Shown here one piece after another: positions 1 through 15,180 of a stretch of DNA of 64,000 nucleotides. Position 1 is the stretch's first letter, and each line of letters begins with the position of its first letter. Source of the DNA: Scylla paramamosain (taxonomy: Eukaryota > Arthropoda > Malacostraca > Decapoda > Portunidae); contig NC_087152.1 of assembly GCF_035594125.1 (NCBI RefSeq), positions 14,297,001 through 14,361,000 of the forward strand, given 5' to 3'. Made by a program: the position numbers and the translations under genes. The notes beneath the pieces are model-generated. The model was not told where the DNA came from. It did not search any database and saw nothing but the letters and a program-made list of their open reading frames with translations.

Positions 1-117
1 CAGTTTTCAAGGGCCACAGAGATATTTAGTTGAGTTTTCCTGTTGATATAAATACCATTAAAAACCAATGTAACTTCAATTAGAGCCTTTTGAAAGTAGT
101 CAGGATGCAGTGCAGAC
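1..117 (-). mobile_element. Fragment of the TATTCTGAAACG inverted-repeat element family, in PLC-gamma intron 3
   Basis: Read on the minus strand, this stretch has the family's left-arm text (gactactttcaaaaggctct, then a run like that at 15.65 kb) and, towards base 1, the sequence behind ctctgtggcccttgaaaac. It matches the element seen complete at 15601-15797. The outer inverted repeat is not recognisable, so this is a truncated copy. It lies downstream of the exon 3 donor, inside an intron of the PLC-gamma gene. Confidence 0.6.
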
Positions 118-266
118 TGTGGTGCACTGTGATGTTGTTCCTGCACAACTGGGTGCACCTCATAGAGGGTCATGGTAATGTGACTTCAACATCCCTGCAC
201 TGAACAACATAGATGTAATATGTAATCTTTACAAACAGCAGGTGCATCAGGGTGATGGTGACTTAC

Positions 267-405
267 TTGTTCTCTCGGTTTTCCATGTTGTAAAATTCTG
301 TGCGGAGAAATCTTTCAAGACGGATAATGTATGGCACGTCTGGATACTCCTTTCTGAGGTGCTCCAGTCCCAGAATCCAGTCTTTGCATTCTGATTCCCC
401 AAGGG
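267..405 (-). CDS. PLCG: Phospholipase C-gamma, coding exon 3 (end of PH domain, entry to EF-hand region)
   Basis: PLC-gamma cleaves PIP2 at the plasma membrane to IP3 and diacylglycerol downstream of receptor tyrosine kinases. This 139-nt exon reads (on minus) LGESECKDWILGLEHL, then RKEYPDVPYIIRLERFLRTE and FYNMENRENK. That matches the PLC-gamma family pattern in which the last PH strand and helix (W-I-x-GL-x-x-L) is followed by a linker and the IExWLRKQFYSVDxNRED segment that starts the EF hands. The acceptor is ttgttgcag (AG at 406-407) and the donor is AA|GTAAGT (GT at 265-266). It begins with two bases completing a GCC codon from exon 2 and ends in phase 2. The overlapping plus-strand open frame at 300-563 is its antisense shadow. 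Later exons (EF hands, X/Y catalytic halves, SH2, SH3, C2) lie beyond base 1. Confidence 0.88.
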
Positions 406-1068
406 CTGCAACAAGGCATCATTACTTAGCTTTAGTCATCTTGCTATTACTCTTCTTTAATTCATTCCATAGTAAACTATCAGTAAGCTTGTGGCAATAC
501 AGAACTCACTATGTTGACATCTGTGTTAATTCAGCAAAATACTATGAAGATTTTCTAAAATAAATCCAAAACTTCTAGTGAATTCCATAAGAATAACAAA
601 GAAAATTTTTCAGTAATTACTTATGTGAAGATTTCCCTATCCCTGGATATTCTACGCAATGCTCATGGAGATATTTAAGTATCCCTTCCTTTTGCATTAG
701 TCAGTTATCCTCTTTGTTGTTTCCAGGGAAAGCAAGGATTCTATTTCTGGGAGCATAGTAGGTGTCACCAAAGTTACTCATGACTGAGAGCACCAAGGTT
801 TGAATTGTGAGCTGAGTAGAGACAATCTCTTCATGCTGTAGTCTCTATTCACCTAGCTGGGAACATCTAAGGAAAATAGGCCAGTGCTGTAACTTCACAA
901 CTCTGATGCATAAAAAGAGTAGTAATCCTATGCAACTGTACATGTACATGTTTAGTCTGTCTCCATAAGTCAGTGCAACATTCAGGAGTTGGGATCCACA
1001 GCCTCTTGTTTACAATGTAATAGCATGGTTATGAAGTAAAAGATAAGAATGGCAAATCATTTCCTTAC
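406..1068 (-). other. PLCG: PLC-gamma intron 2
   Basis: This 663-nt intron is bounded by G|GTAAGG (exon 2 side) and ttgttgcag (exon 3 side). I see no coding exon, microsatellite or known repeat in it. The sequence is AT-rich and unique by eye. Confidence 0.8.
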
Positions 1069-1221
1069 CTGCTATAGAAAGGGATCGCAATTTGAATTCC
1101 TTCCCATAGTAAATAACAAAGCATGTGTTTTCATGTTTAGGAGCTTCCTTCGTGTCGCTCCACTTTTTGAAGTCTCTGGATCCCTGTCCTGCCCGCACTT
1201 CCTTGATGTCTGCCAGGGAGG
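1069..1221 (-). CDS. PLCG: Phospholipase C-gamma, coding exon 2 (core of PH domain)
   Basis: This 153-nt exon reads SLADIKEVRAGQGSRDFKKW, then SDTKEAPKHENTCFVIYYGK and EFKLRSLSIA. The family pattern here is IREIKEIRPGKTSRDF...CFVILYGMEFRLKTLSL, and the match runs the whole length with the expected spacing. In other family members this PH domain supports membrane targeting through 3-phosphoinositides. The acceptor is tctccctggcag (AG at 1222-1223) and the donor G|GTAAGG has GT at 1067-1068. The exon takes one base from exon 1 (A+CC = Thr) and ends with one base (G) that forms Ala with exon 3. With the upstream acceptor, the distance from the conserved Trp at the end of exon 1 to IKE is 15 residues, as in vertebrate PLC-gamma1. 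A second identical acceptor motif lies 12 nt inside the exon. Confidence 0.92.
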
Positions 1222-1577
1222 CTGCCAGGGAGAATCACAGTGTAAGCTTTCAGACAGCTCTGATTCAATAGATGACATGGTTATCATAATGTTTTGCACT
1301 TTGAGGGGATGATGACAAATGGTACACAGATAAAATAACATAATTTCTTGGTCAGTTGAGATCCATTTACTTGTAAAGAACTTCTTTCATATGAAGGAAA
1401 GGAAGAAAACATTCCTTCATGCCAGTGAACATTAAATTATATAACTGAGTTCTTCCTCATTGATAAATGTTGATATTTCTTTCAATTTTTTAGTTGAAAA
1501 ATATTCATATTTGTATTTAATCTTTGGGCATTTCTATAAATTATTTCACCATTAACAAAGAGGTTATACAAATTTAC
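1222..1577 (-). other. PLCG: PLC-gamma intron 1
   Basis: This 356-nt intron has donor A|GTAAAT (GT at 1576-1577) and acceptor ccctggcag ending at 1222. It is AT-rich, and no other feature was seen in it. A minus-strand open frame over 1072-1341 runs through the acceptor in the wrong frame and is not the gene. Confidence 0.8.
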
Positions 1578-1746
1578 TTATTATTTCTGAAGTATTTTGA
1601 CTGACGGTCCATATTATGTGGTGTGTCTCTCGCCGTATCCTGAGTGTGCCTTCCTCTGGTCTGTGTCTGTAGGAGTAGCGTTTCACTGCTGTTCCCTTCT
1701 CCAGCCGCTGCACCACCAACTCCTCCTTGATCTCCGTCTCCAACAT
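1578..1746 (-). CDS. PLCG: Phospholipase C-gamma, coding exon 1 (start codon and N-terminal PH strands)
   Basis: The start codon is the ATG at 1746-1744. The exon reads MLETEIKEELVVQRLEKGTA, then VKRYSYRHRPEEGTLRIRRE and THHIIWTVSQNTSEII. Vertebrate PLC-gamma1 has, at the same place, LEVGTVMTLFY..RPERKTFQVKLETRQITW. The aligned landmarks are L-E-x-G-T, the R-P-E turn and the R-x-E-T-x-x-I-x-W strand. An in-frame stop (TGA, 1782-1780) lies 36 nt upstream, which supports this ATG unless an intron interrupts the leader. The exon has 56 codons plus one base and splices in phase 1 to exon 2. The N-terminus is shorter than the vertebrate one, which carries about 20 extra residues before the PH domain. 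Confidence 0.88.
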
Positions 1747-2960
<1,214 letters not shown>

Positions 2961-2990
<30 letters not shown>

Positions 2991-3005
2991 CCCTTCCCTT
3001 TCCCT

Positions 3006-3088
<83 letters not shown>
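2961..3088. repeat. Compound (TGCC)n-(TTCCC)n-(CT)n microsatellite
   Basis: About eight TGCC units run through a short TTCCC stretch into about 40 CT units. The shared pyrimidine register suggests each motif grew from the edge of the previous one. Confidence 0.95.
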
Positions 3089-3091
<3 letters not shown>

Positions 3092-3339
3092 TTGGCACCA
3101 TTTGTTAAGGTCCAATAAAGAACAACAAGGGTAATTCTATATCTAAAGCACTTGAATTATGAAGCACATCTGATGAAAATCACATAACCCAAGGGTGTAG
3201 CACATCTGAAGAAATCACATAACACAAGGTGCTGCTGTGTGTTGCTATATACTGCTGGTCCATGCTCTTTGCATAGTCTAGTCTTGTGTAAATTTTCTCA
3301 CATGCAGAGAACCTTTTGTTACACTTACAGTAGTTAAAG

Positions 3340-3660
3340 AGAAAAAATAAGACAAGCTGCAAGAAGCCTTCAGGGCCTACATGTGGCAGTCCTTGCATGA
3401 AACTTATCTACCTATTTCCACCTATCATTCTTATCCATAAAATTTATCTGATCTTCTTTTAATGCTTCCTTATGATTTGGCACTAACAACCTTATTACCA
3501 AGTCTATCCCATTCAATCTACCATTCTATGTATTTGAGAAACAGTTCTCTCCTCTTTTTTTTTTTTTTTTTAATCTAACTTGAAGCTTGAACCCATTATT
3601 TCTTGTCCTATCCTCATTACTGACCCTGTTGGACTTTGCTTATGTCATAAATCTATATGA
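3340..3660 (-). mobile_element. LINE-tail-like dispersed repeat (copy A)
   Basis: On the minus strand this copy carries the same succession of landmarks as the copies at 19262, 26590 and 53302: a segment like ctgattactgagtcc/ctaacaacctta, the spacer, then gactgccacatgtaggccct and ttgcagcttgtc. The best-preserved relative (15115-15150) encodes WNRLSNQVVSAE, which I associate with the C-terminal end of decapod LINE reverse transcriptases. This copy has no usable open frame. Confidence 0.6.
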
Positions 3661-3845
3661 TGCCAATGAAACTCTTCAGTCAACAAAAGAAAGAAGGTGG
3701 AAGGTGGGGAAGTGATGTCATAAGGGTATTGATCAAACTCATGAGAACAAGTATACTGATGGAAACTTATTTCTTCTTTCCAATATGTAACCAGAAATAG
3801 AAGTCAGAGCCTAAAATGGATACAAAGGAAACAATGTAGTAACCA

Positions 3846-3855
3846 AACACACACA

Positions 3856-3909
<54 letters not shown>
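3846..3909. repeat. (CA)n followed by poly-A
   Basis: About 12 CA units pass directly into about 40 A residues. This resembles a retroposon tail, but I cannot identify a body on its left side. Confidence 0.9.
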
Positions 3910-5540
<1,631 letters not shown>

Positions 5541-5872
5541 GCAACAAGGTAAATTTATTTGTGCACCGGTCTAACATTTTTGGATGAAGCTACATGTTAC
5601 TTGTAGATTTTGATGTGATAAGAATGAATATTGTAACCGCTGTAAATATATATATTTTTTTTCTTATATATGTGACCCAAGTAATTCACTGTGAACATTT
5701 TTTTGTTTTTGTTTTCGTGAGACGGGTGCACTTGTATAATAATACCTGCACCAACAGGTAATAAGGAAAGGAAAGGGGGGATGGGGAATGAGCCGTGACA
5801 AAGTGATATAACTGGTGAGGTGAGAAAGAAATACGGAAATGCCAATAGGAAATTTAGAACTTCCTCACCCAA

Positions 5873-5875
<3 letters not shown>
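5541..5875. other. No gene recognised
   Basis: Unique-looking AT-rich flank. A minus-strand open frame here runs into the adjacent GA tract (poly-SL) and is not coding. Confidence 0.5.

Positions 5876-5958
<83 letters not shown>
5876..5958. repeat. (GA)n microsatellite
   Basis: About 41 uninterrupted GA units. Confidence 0.98.
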
Positions 5959-5960
<2 letters not shown>

Positions 5961-6514
5961 ACCACATATCATACAAGCAACAGAACCACAGGATCATAAG
6001 ACTGTACTATTTACACAAGCACCACATTAGTACATACCACCACCAGCACACGCACACACACACACACACACTCACACATACGATTAAACAAGACAAAAAG
6101 ATGCACATACCTCACCTCTCTTTCCAGTGCAAAGTGGCAGACGCTAACACACAGACACGCACACACACAGAGGATAAAAGTATATGGGTCTTTTCCAATT
6201 TGATATCAACATACACGGACAGGAAACACGGACTATGACTCTCCCACTCCCCCACAACTAGACTGGCTTGCCAAACTGCTGGCCTCAGATAACAGAGTAC
6301 AAGATTGATAAAGTTATAGTAGAAGCATAGAAATAAGAGGTCTCAGTTCATTCAGGGTAACGGTGACTGAAGGTATGAGTGTGTGTGGTTTATGTAATGG
6401 TAGTTAAACGGTTGTTAATGTTGTGTTAGCGGTGAAATAAAGAAGTTTATTTGGCATCTGGCTACTCAAGGTGGTGAGTTAGTAGAGGTTTTCTGCAATA
6501 GATGGCAGTAGATG
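5959..6514. other. No gene recognised; short CA runs
   Basis: Contains imperfect CA runs at about 6045-6075 and 6150-6170. Otherwise the sequence is unique by eye. Confidence 0.5.
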
Positions 6515-6860
6515 TACGTTTGGCGTGTTTTTCTCTGGTGTTATTACCCCAAATGTGAGATAACTCGAGAATCTATGACTCGTCTTTGGTTTTTAGGTCA
6601 GTATGTGTGGGTTTTCGGTTTTTGGCAGCTGTTTTTCTGAGTTGAGAGGCATGTTTGGCGTGTTTTCCCCCGTCCCCCTGTTTTTTTTTTTTTTTTTTTT
6701 TTCAATCTTCCTTATGTGACAAGTCAAAAATGAATTTGTCTTTTGCTTTTAGGTGAATATGTTGTTTTTATTTTCGTATATCTATTTTTTTTTTTGTTTT
6801 GTAAAGACATTTAGCGTGTTCTCCTATTTTATGATATTACGATTTCTGCTTATAAACTCA
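6515..6860. repeat. Local tandem array, ~160-bp unit, ~2-3 copies
   Basis: The landmarks gtttggcgtgtttt, tgtgagataactc...atctatgactcgtc and ttttaggtcagtatgt recur in the same order. The third copy is strongly degraded and T-rich. Confidence 0.6.
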
Positions 6861-7714
6861 AAACATAGGGTAACTTTAAAATATCAGTTCCTTTCAAAAT
6901 ATAATGCATATTTTTATATACTTCTTGCTATTCATTTCTTGATTTTAGAGTTTATCAAGTTTGTAAATATTTAGAAACATAATCCCTGGGAGAACCAATT
7001 TACTCGTAAAAAGATTTAGTGATACTTGTATTGTGTGCTCAGGCTATAACACACGCTGGATATTATACAGGAAAGGTATTTTGACAAGGATAAAGTTGTG
7101 TCCACGAACGCCCATAATTGTTAAGTGTAAGTATAAATAGTAGTATCTGTAGTAATCGTAATAGTAATAGTAGTAGTAGTAGTGACACATTTACACCACG
7201 ACCAACCATAATATAAATATAAACTTAGGTTATAACAGTGTTCTTCAACCTTTTCTAACTTCATGTACTCTTTCAGGAGAAAAAAAAAGTTTAAGACAAA
7301 AAATATATGGATAATATTATTAGTTCTCCACTTTAGATAGAATATTGCTTCTTATATTTAAATGTCACATTTCAAACACGTGAAGGTCGAGTTGCATCTG
7401 TGTGTAATTGAATAGTACACGAATTTGTAATATGTTAGTGTCGATTTAATTTTTACATGATACAGAACAGAGGGAGAGTGTTGCGTCACTCTCTATTTGT
7501 CAGCAGCTCAGTACAGGGAACTCTTGTGGGTGTACATACCTGGAATCATATTATAAGTTATTATAGATACAGAAAACACGATAGGCCGTGATGTTGCGGC
7601 GCAATGTATTTGAAATCAATCAATCAATCTTCCTATTGGCACGTTTTGTTCTCTTATAAGGGACCATTCTCAAAAGTCACAAAGAGTATTAGTCGGGTTC
7701 CCATGATGCTTTAG
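6861..7714. other. No gene recognised
   Basis: AT-rich, with a short (TAG)n run near 7155-7185 and an AATC duplication near 7615. No exon signal was seen. Confidence 0.5.
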
Positions 7715-7744
7715 TTGGTGAAAAATTCTTGTTGAATAACTATG

Positions 7745-7970
7745 AGAACCATGGTAACACCTTTGAAAACAAGAATATACTACCAGGCTACATAGAACAT
7801 GTTAAGAGTACTCGAGATAAGACACAAATATGTTTGAGATGGCAGTTGTACCTTTCATTCACCTTTGAAAGCAAGAACACTTCTACTAGACTAGGGTTCA
7901 TTAAGAATAGTCAAGATAAGACTCCGAAACATTTGAGATTGCCGATCCTGTACCTTTCCGTCGCCTTTTA
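7745..7970 (+). repeat. Degenerate ~105-bp tandem duplication
   Basis: Two successive copies share cacctttgaaaacaagaata, ttaagagtactcgagataag and catttgagat...ctgtaccttt. They make up most of an open frame at 7729-8097 that has no recognisable product. The cctttgaaa core recalls the inverted-repeat element family. Confidence 0.6.
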
Positions 7971-8411
7971 CGATGCGCAGGAAATACGAGGGCAGTCAGT
8001 GCTCATAGAGAAGGTCTTGGTGGCAGTATCCATCCTAGCCGAACGTGGAGTGTGTGAGACTGTCTTCCTTACTGCTGGGGGAATAAATGGACCTTAACGC
8101 ACGATTTGTGAGGACTCGAGGGTATACGGGTACGGTCAATATACGTGAACTGTGTGTGTAGGTATTTGCAACCACTATTTAACACTGCTAGAATAGCAGG
8201 AAGAGAGAGAGAGAAAAAAATGGGATGGGAGATGCTGGAAGATAATTATTTAACGACGTGAAAAAAAGTGAAAGTTGAAAAAAAAAATAATGGGTTACGT
8301 GTTTTTAAGGGGATATTAGAAAAAAAACAGTAAAAAAAATAAATAAAGAAAAATAAACAAACAAACAAGATAGATGCAACCAGAAGGTAAAATATGGGCA
8401 TAGTGTAGAAG

Positions 8412-8414
<3 letters not shown>

Positions 8415-8480
<66 letters not shown>
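8415..8480. repeat. (AG)n microsatellite
   Basis: About 33 AG units. It lies 25 bp from a long TA tract. Confidence 0.97.
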
Positions 8481-8481
<1 letters not shown>

Positions 8482-8500
8482 ACATTTTACTGTGATATAA

Positions 8501-9480
<980 letters not shown>

Positions 9481-10351
9481 CTTTTCATCTCTGACACCGA
9501 TATGACCTTCTATGTAGAGCTTCTGTGATTTACCATAAATAAAAAGAGAGCAGTACACAAAGGAAGTACCTTGAGAAAAAAAAAAAAAAAAAGAAAAGAC
9601 CCACATATGTGAATGGCGAGAGACAACTCGTCGCCAATTATTCATGTTACATGATCATATACTCGTACGTCATTGGTATAGCAAGAATGAGGACATTAAA
9701 TTGTTTAGACACCAACCATTGATGTTCATTATAGTGTGATAAGAGGCGGACTCATCAGTGAATAAAACAAACACGAAAAACATTACTACCACAGGCAAAA
9801 CATTTCAGCCAATTCTACAAACACAAACAACAGATCCTAGACATAAAATCACAAACTGTTTACATACTATGCTAATATACTACAACACCCAGTGGGGTAA
9901 GCTACAACAGCTAATGGGTTAAGCAAAAAAAAAAAAAAAAAAAAAAGCTCGTGGTAGCTTCTTGGTGACAGCCTTTTCGGTGAAGAGGTGGAGTGTCATT
10001 ATCATATAACATACTGCAAAGATGATACTCTCTGTAGTTTTCTTTATTTCTAAGAGAACACAATGCACAGATAGCCATCACAATATATTTATATGCATGC
10101 AATTACGAAACTATTTTAATTTATTTTTGTCCTTGGTCTGGTTCCCTTATACAAAAAAAAAAAAAATATCACCCCAATATGAGATTCTGTTAAATCCATA
10201 TCCTTTTTTTTTTTCTATCGAATATGCATATTAACGATTTGCTTTTCTTACAATATGGTGGAGAATGTTAGGTTAAATTGGGCGATATATTATTTGCAGT
10301 GATGGATTAAGGGATGGTGATGGTAGCTCTGGAATGACTTCAGAGGAGGCT
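9481..10351. other. No gene recognised
   Basis: Unique-looking AT-rich DNA with poly-A and poly-T runs. The left 150 bases may be a very degraded continuation of the retrotransposon relic. Confidence 0.45.
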
Positions 10352-10362
10352 ACCATGGGCGC

Positions 10363-10395
<33 letters not shown>

Positions 10396-10396
10396 A
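10352..10396. repeat. Imperfect (CA)n microsatellite
   Basis: About 20 CA units with a few AA interruptions. Confidence 0.9.
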
Positions 10397-10770
10397 ATAA
10401 AAAGAAAAAAGGGGGCCAAATAGTCAGGCATTCAAATGTTCCGAAAAAAAAAAAAAAAATTGGTCAGGGAATCAGAGGTTCCCATGATTGCCTCACCGGC
10501 CTGGACTCAAGACACTCTTACTCCAACACTGTTTTTGCAGAAATTATTTTTCAAGGTTTGAGAAATTACTATGTGTTAATATTAATTATGAATCCACAAG
10601 GAACTATATATTCCAGTAATCTGATTGCTATTTGATTGTGTAATTCATAACTGTCAGTCAAAAAATGAATATTATAGTAGAGGAGTTTATAACATACAAA
10701 CACGCCAAGATTTATCACATCATTTATCACTTCTAATAATTAATAGTAAGTGTTCACTGCACTTCTGATG
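10397..10770. other. No gene recognised
   Basis: AT-rich flank without coding or repeat signal visible by eye. Confidence 0.5.
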
Positions 10771-11459
<689 letters not shown>

Positions 11460-12640
11460 GATGAATAATAGGAAGAGAGTGGGTGACAGGACAGAACCCT
11501 GAGGAACACCACTGTTAATAAATTTAGGAGAAGAACAGTGACCGTCTACCACAGCAGCAATAGAACGGTCAGAAAGGAAACTTGAGATGAAGTTACAGAG
11601 TGAAGGATAGAAGCCGTGGGAGGGTAATTTAGAAAAATCAAAGCTTTGTGCCAGACTCTATCAAAAGCTTTTGGTATGTCTAAGGCAACATCATAAGTTT
11701 CACCACAATCTCTAAAAGAGGATGACCAAGACTCAGTAAGGAAAGCCAGAAGATCACCAGTAGATCGGCCTTGACGAAACCCATCCTGGCGATCAGATAG
11801 AAGGATGTGAAGTGATAGATGTTTAAGAATCATCCTGTTAAGGATAGATTAAAAAAACTTTAGATAGGCAGGAAATTAAAGCAATAGGACGGTAGTTTGA
11901 GGAATTAGAACGGTCACCCTTTTTAGGAACAGGCTGAATGTAGGCAAACTTCCAGCAAGAAGGAAAGGTAGATGTTGACAGACAGAGCTGAAAGAGTTTG
12001 ACTAGGCAAGGTGCAAGCACGGAGGCACAGTTTCGGAGAAGAATAGGAGGGACCGCATCAGGTTCATAAGCCTTTCGAGGGTTTAGCCCAGCGAGGGCAT
12101 GGAAAACATCATTGCGAAGAATTTTAATAGGTAGCATGAAGTAGTCAGAAGGTGGAAGAGGGGGAGGAACAAGCTCTGAATCGTCCAAGGTAGAGTTTTT
12201 AGCAAAGGTCTGAGCGAAGAGTTCAGCTTTAGAGATAGATGTGATAGCAGTGGTGCCATCTGGTTGAAATAAAGGAGGGAAAGAAGAAGAAGCAAAGTTG
12301 TTGGAGATATTTTTGGATAGATGCCAGAAGTCACGAGGGGAGTTAGATCTTGGAAGATTTTGACACTTTCTATTAATGAAGGAGTTTTGGCTTGTTGGAG
12401 AACAGACTTGGCATGGTTCCAGGCAGAAATATGAAGTGCATGAGATTCTGGTGATGAAAGGCTGAAGTACCTTTTGTGGGCCACCTCTCTATCATGTATA
12501 GCACAAGAACAGGCTGTGTTAAACTAAAGTTTGGAAAGTTTAGGTTGAGAAAAAGAGTGAGGAATGTACGCCTCCATGCCAGACACTATCACCTCTGTTA
12601 TGCGCTCGGCACACAGAGACGGGTCTCTGACACGGATATG
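11460..12640 (-). pseudogene. 5'- and 3'-truncated jockey-like LINE, reverse transcriptase region
   Basis: Reading minus from 12.64 kb, the recognisable blocks are SGMEAYIPHSFSQPKLSK, HDREVAHKRYFSLSSPES, ALAGLNPRKAYEPDAVPP, LVKLFQLCLSTSTFPSCW, QPVPKKGDRSNSSNYRPI, DRQDGFRQGRSTGDLLAF, ALDIPKAFDRVWHKALI (motif A) and NSGVPQGSVLSPTLFLLF. The order and spacing are those of an intact jockey-clade reverse transcriptase. The reading frame breaks at least three times: in the linker near 12.2-12.4 kb, by one base near 11.85 kb and by an indel near 11.64 kb. The copy ends before the catalytic F/YADD box, and the endonuclease half is absent. It is not functional. The match to a lineage abundant in decapods is from memory. 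Confidence 0.92.
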
Positions 12641-12770
12641 ATGATTGACCATGAAATTCTGTACACTTTACCAGTGAAATGATATCTCTCCATCGTCACT
12701 CTTCCTGGTGCAGCCATAGGACGGACAAGCAGGCATGATGGGAAATTTTGAGGTGGTTGAGTGTTGGGCT

Positions 12771-12828
12771 TACTGGTAACTGAACAACGTTTTGGGTTGT
12801 ACTGGTAACTGAACAACGTTTTGGGTTG
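12771..12828. repeat. Exact 29-bp tandem duplication
   Basis: The unit beginning tactggtaactgaacaacg occurs twice head to tail with no difference (12771-12799 and 12800-12828). This indicates a recent slippage or repair event. Confidence 0.95.
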
Positions 12829-12939
12829 ATTTCCGGGAAGGGGTGGAGCTTAGCGGCTTCACTTCTGTGACGTCATTTTCTCTCCTTTTATTTTTCCTCC
12901 AAGTGTTGTATGAATGCTAGCTTTTTTGTCCTTAATATG

Positions 12940-13046
<107 letters not shown>

Positions 13047-13275
13047 TATAGCTTTCATTTATTTTATCAGTAATTTATGACAACATTCTCCAATGTTGCA
13101 CAGTCTATCTCTTAATTCTTAATAGGTTATAGTGACAGTTATTGGGATTTTCCATTGTTTTCTATTTCAGGATCTTTTTGTGTTAGTTTAGTAAGGATTC
13201 TATGTACACCATCAATTAAAAAAAAAGTCTCTCTTCAAAACACGGCTTATCAACATATGTAGCCTGTGAAAATTG

Positions 13276-13735
<460 letters not shown>

Positions 13736-13737
13736 TA

Positions 13738-13750
13738 ATTTGTTTAATGT

Positions 13751-13826
<76 letters not shown>

Positions 13827-14255
13827 GTTTTTACTTCTTACCAAAGATTGTTATCGTGCGATCTTAAAAAATAAAACACACAAATAAAGAAAACACCACT
13901 CGTTATTTATCCTTATCCTTCATTTCCATTCAATATTCATCACTTCCCTTAAATAATAAAAAAAAAAACTCCCCTTTGTTAAATTTTTAGTGTTCATTTC
14001 TCTCTGTACATCACTCGACATCTGTATAATCTCACTCATCATCCAAGACTGTTATTATCACGTGACCTTATTTATTAAGTGTTTATTTTTCCTGTGCATT
14101 TCCTGATATCTATAATTTTTCAGTCCTCACCCAAGTCTTCTGTTATCATTTGATCTCACTTGTTTAGTGTTCATTTTCTCTCTCCATCACCTAATATCTG
14201 TATAATTCTCTCACTCCTCATTAGAGACTTTTTATCATTCGACCTTATTTGGCGG
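13738..14255 (+). repeat. Local tandem array, ~85-95-bp unit, with a (CT)n tract grown inside one unit
   Basis: The units share ttagtgttcatttctctct, catcacctaatatctgtata and gactgttatcattcgacctt. Copies lie at about 13740, 13987, 14075 and 14158. In the first copy the tctctct step has become a 72-base CT tract (13753-13824), followed by the expected tail (accaaagattgttatcgtgc). The second and fourth copies keep only 6-8 bases of CT at that point. Confidence 0.8.
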
Positions 14256-14810
14256 ACTTTTTTCTACCCTTGTGTTGCCCTTGGCCAGAAACCCTCACGT
14301 AAAACAAAAGAGCATCAGTTCACTATGTCGTCGGTGTTGAGTTGTCATCTGTCACAGTGATACCGAACATTTACATAATTTCTCCATCCCTGTGAGCACG
14401 AGAGTCTGACGCGTGTCGATCTGGCAGGACAAACATGTTTACCCCTTCATATATTAACATTACGAGTCCCGGTGGTGTAGGTATGACGTGATGTGTGGAT
14501 CATATAATCATGTCCCTCTTCCCTTAACAGAAATAATGACATCCCGGGTCATCAGAGAGCCATAAACAAAAAGTAACGTAACACTCGTCCCGTCACGTGA
14601 AGTAATTAAACTGTGCTTTATAACATTAATATTGTTGCATCGCTTGGTGACTGCCACTCGAGCGTCCATCACCGCCGGAAGGAGGCAGGCAGGCGGGCAG
14701 GCAGGCAGGCGAATAGGTAAGGGAGGAGGCAGGGATGAGAAGGGGCTGGTATAGATGTGGAGGATGATAAACAGTAAATAAATGTAAATCTCGTATCTTG
14801 TATTCTTCAA
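14256..14810. other. No gene recognised; short (GGCA)n
   Basis: Unique-looking sequence with some CpG content and a short GGCA run at about 14684-14710. A 100-codon minus frame here has no family signature. Confidence 0.5.
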
Positions 14811-14854
14811 TTTTCGATGATCGTTTCTGACTCTGGGGACTGGCGCTTCAATGG

Positions 14855-14960
14855 GCTATTTTTTTTTTTTTTTTTGTTGTTTTCCCAAGCCGGTGCCCCT
14901 CTTACATAAAAGAATGAGATGTAGCTGGTCCAAACTCGAGGAGACATAAAGACAAAAAAG
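14855..14960 (-). mobile_element. Dispersed repeat of the 'taagaggggc-ctggccaaggg' family (copy 1)
   Basis: On the minus strand, tgtaagaggggcaccggctt and gggaaaacaac follow the same pattern as the copies at 24058 and 36205. I do not know its class. Confidence 0.5.
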
Positions 14961-14994
14961 ACATAAAGAAAGTGGTTCTCAAAATAATAGATAT

Positions 14995-15180
14995 TAAACA
15001 GTAAGTGAATCTAGATCTTAAATATAATAAGTAACCGACTGAAGCTCGGTGGCGTTAGATTTTAAAAAAGGTGACAGGAAGAAAGCGGTACTTAAAAAAT
15101 GTTTATGTACTGGTGGATGGAATAGACTCAGTAATCAAGTTGTTAGTGCCGAGTTAAAAAGGAGCTTTAACCCTTTCCTC
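14995..15180 (+). mobile_element. LINE-tail-like dispersed repeat (copy B), with WNRLSNQVVSAE remnant
   Basis: The 5' part of the open frame at 15049-15354 reads GGWNRLSNQVVSAELKRSFN. The segment WNxLSNxVVSAExxxSFKxxLD is one I associate with the C-terminal region of decapod LINE proteins. The remainder of the frame is read-through of a T-rich array and is not coding. Confidence 0.65.

Noticed and set aside
300..563. Plus-strand 87-codon frame at the left edge.
   Set aside because: It is antisense to PLC-gamma exon 3, whose minus-strand reading has conserved motifs and splice sites.
1072..1341. Minus-strand 89-codon frame covering PLC-gamma exon 2.
   Set aside because: Wrong frame. It reads through the intron 1 acceptor, while the correct frame gives the conserved PH-domain text.
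11460..12640. Possibility that the reverse-transcriptase segment is an active gene.
   Set aside because: At least three frame breaks, no endonuclease part and no catalytic F/YADD box before the sequence ends.
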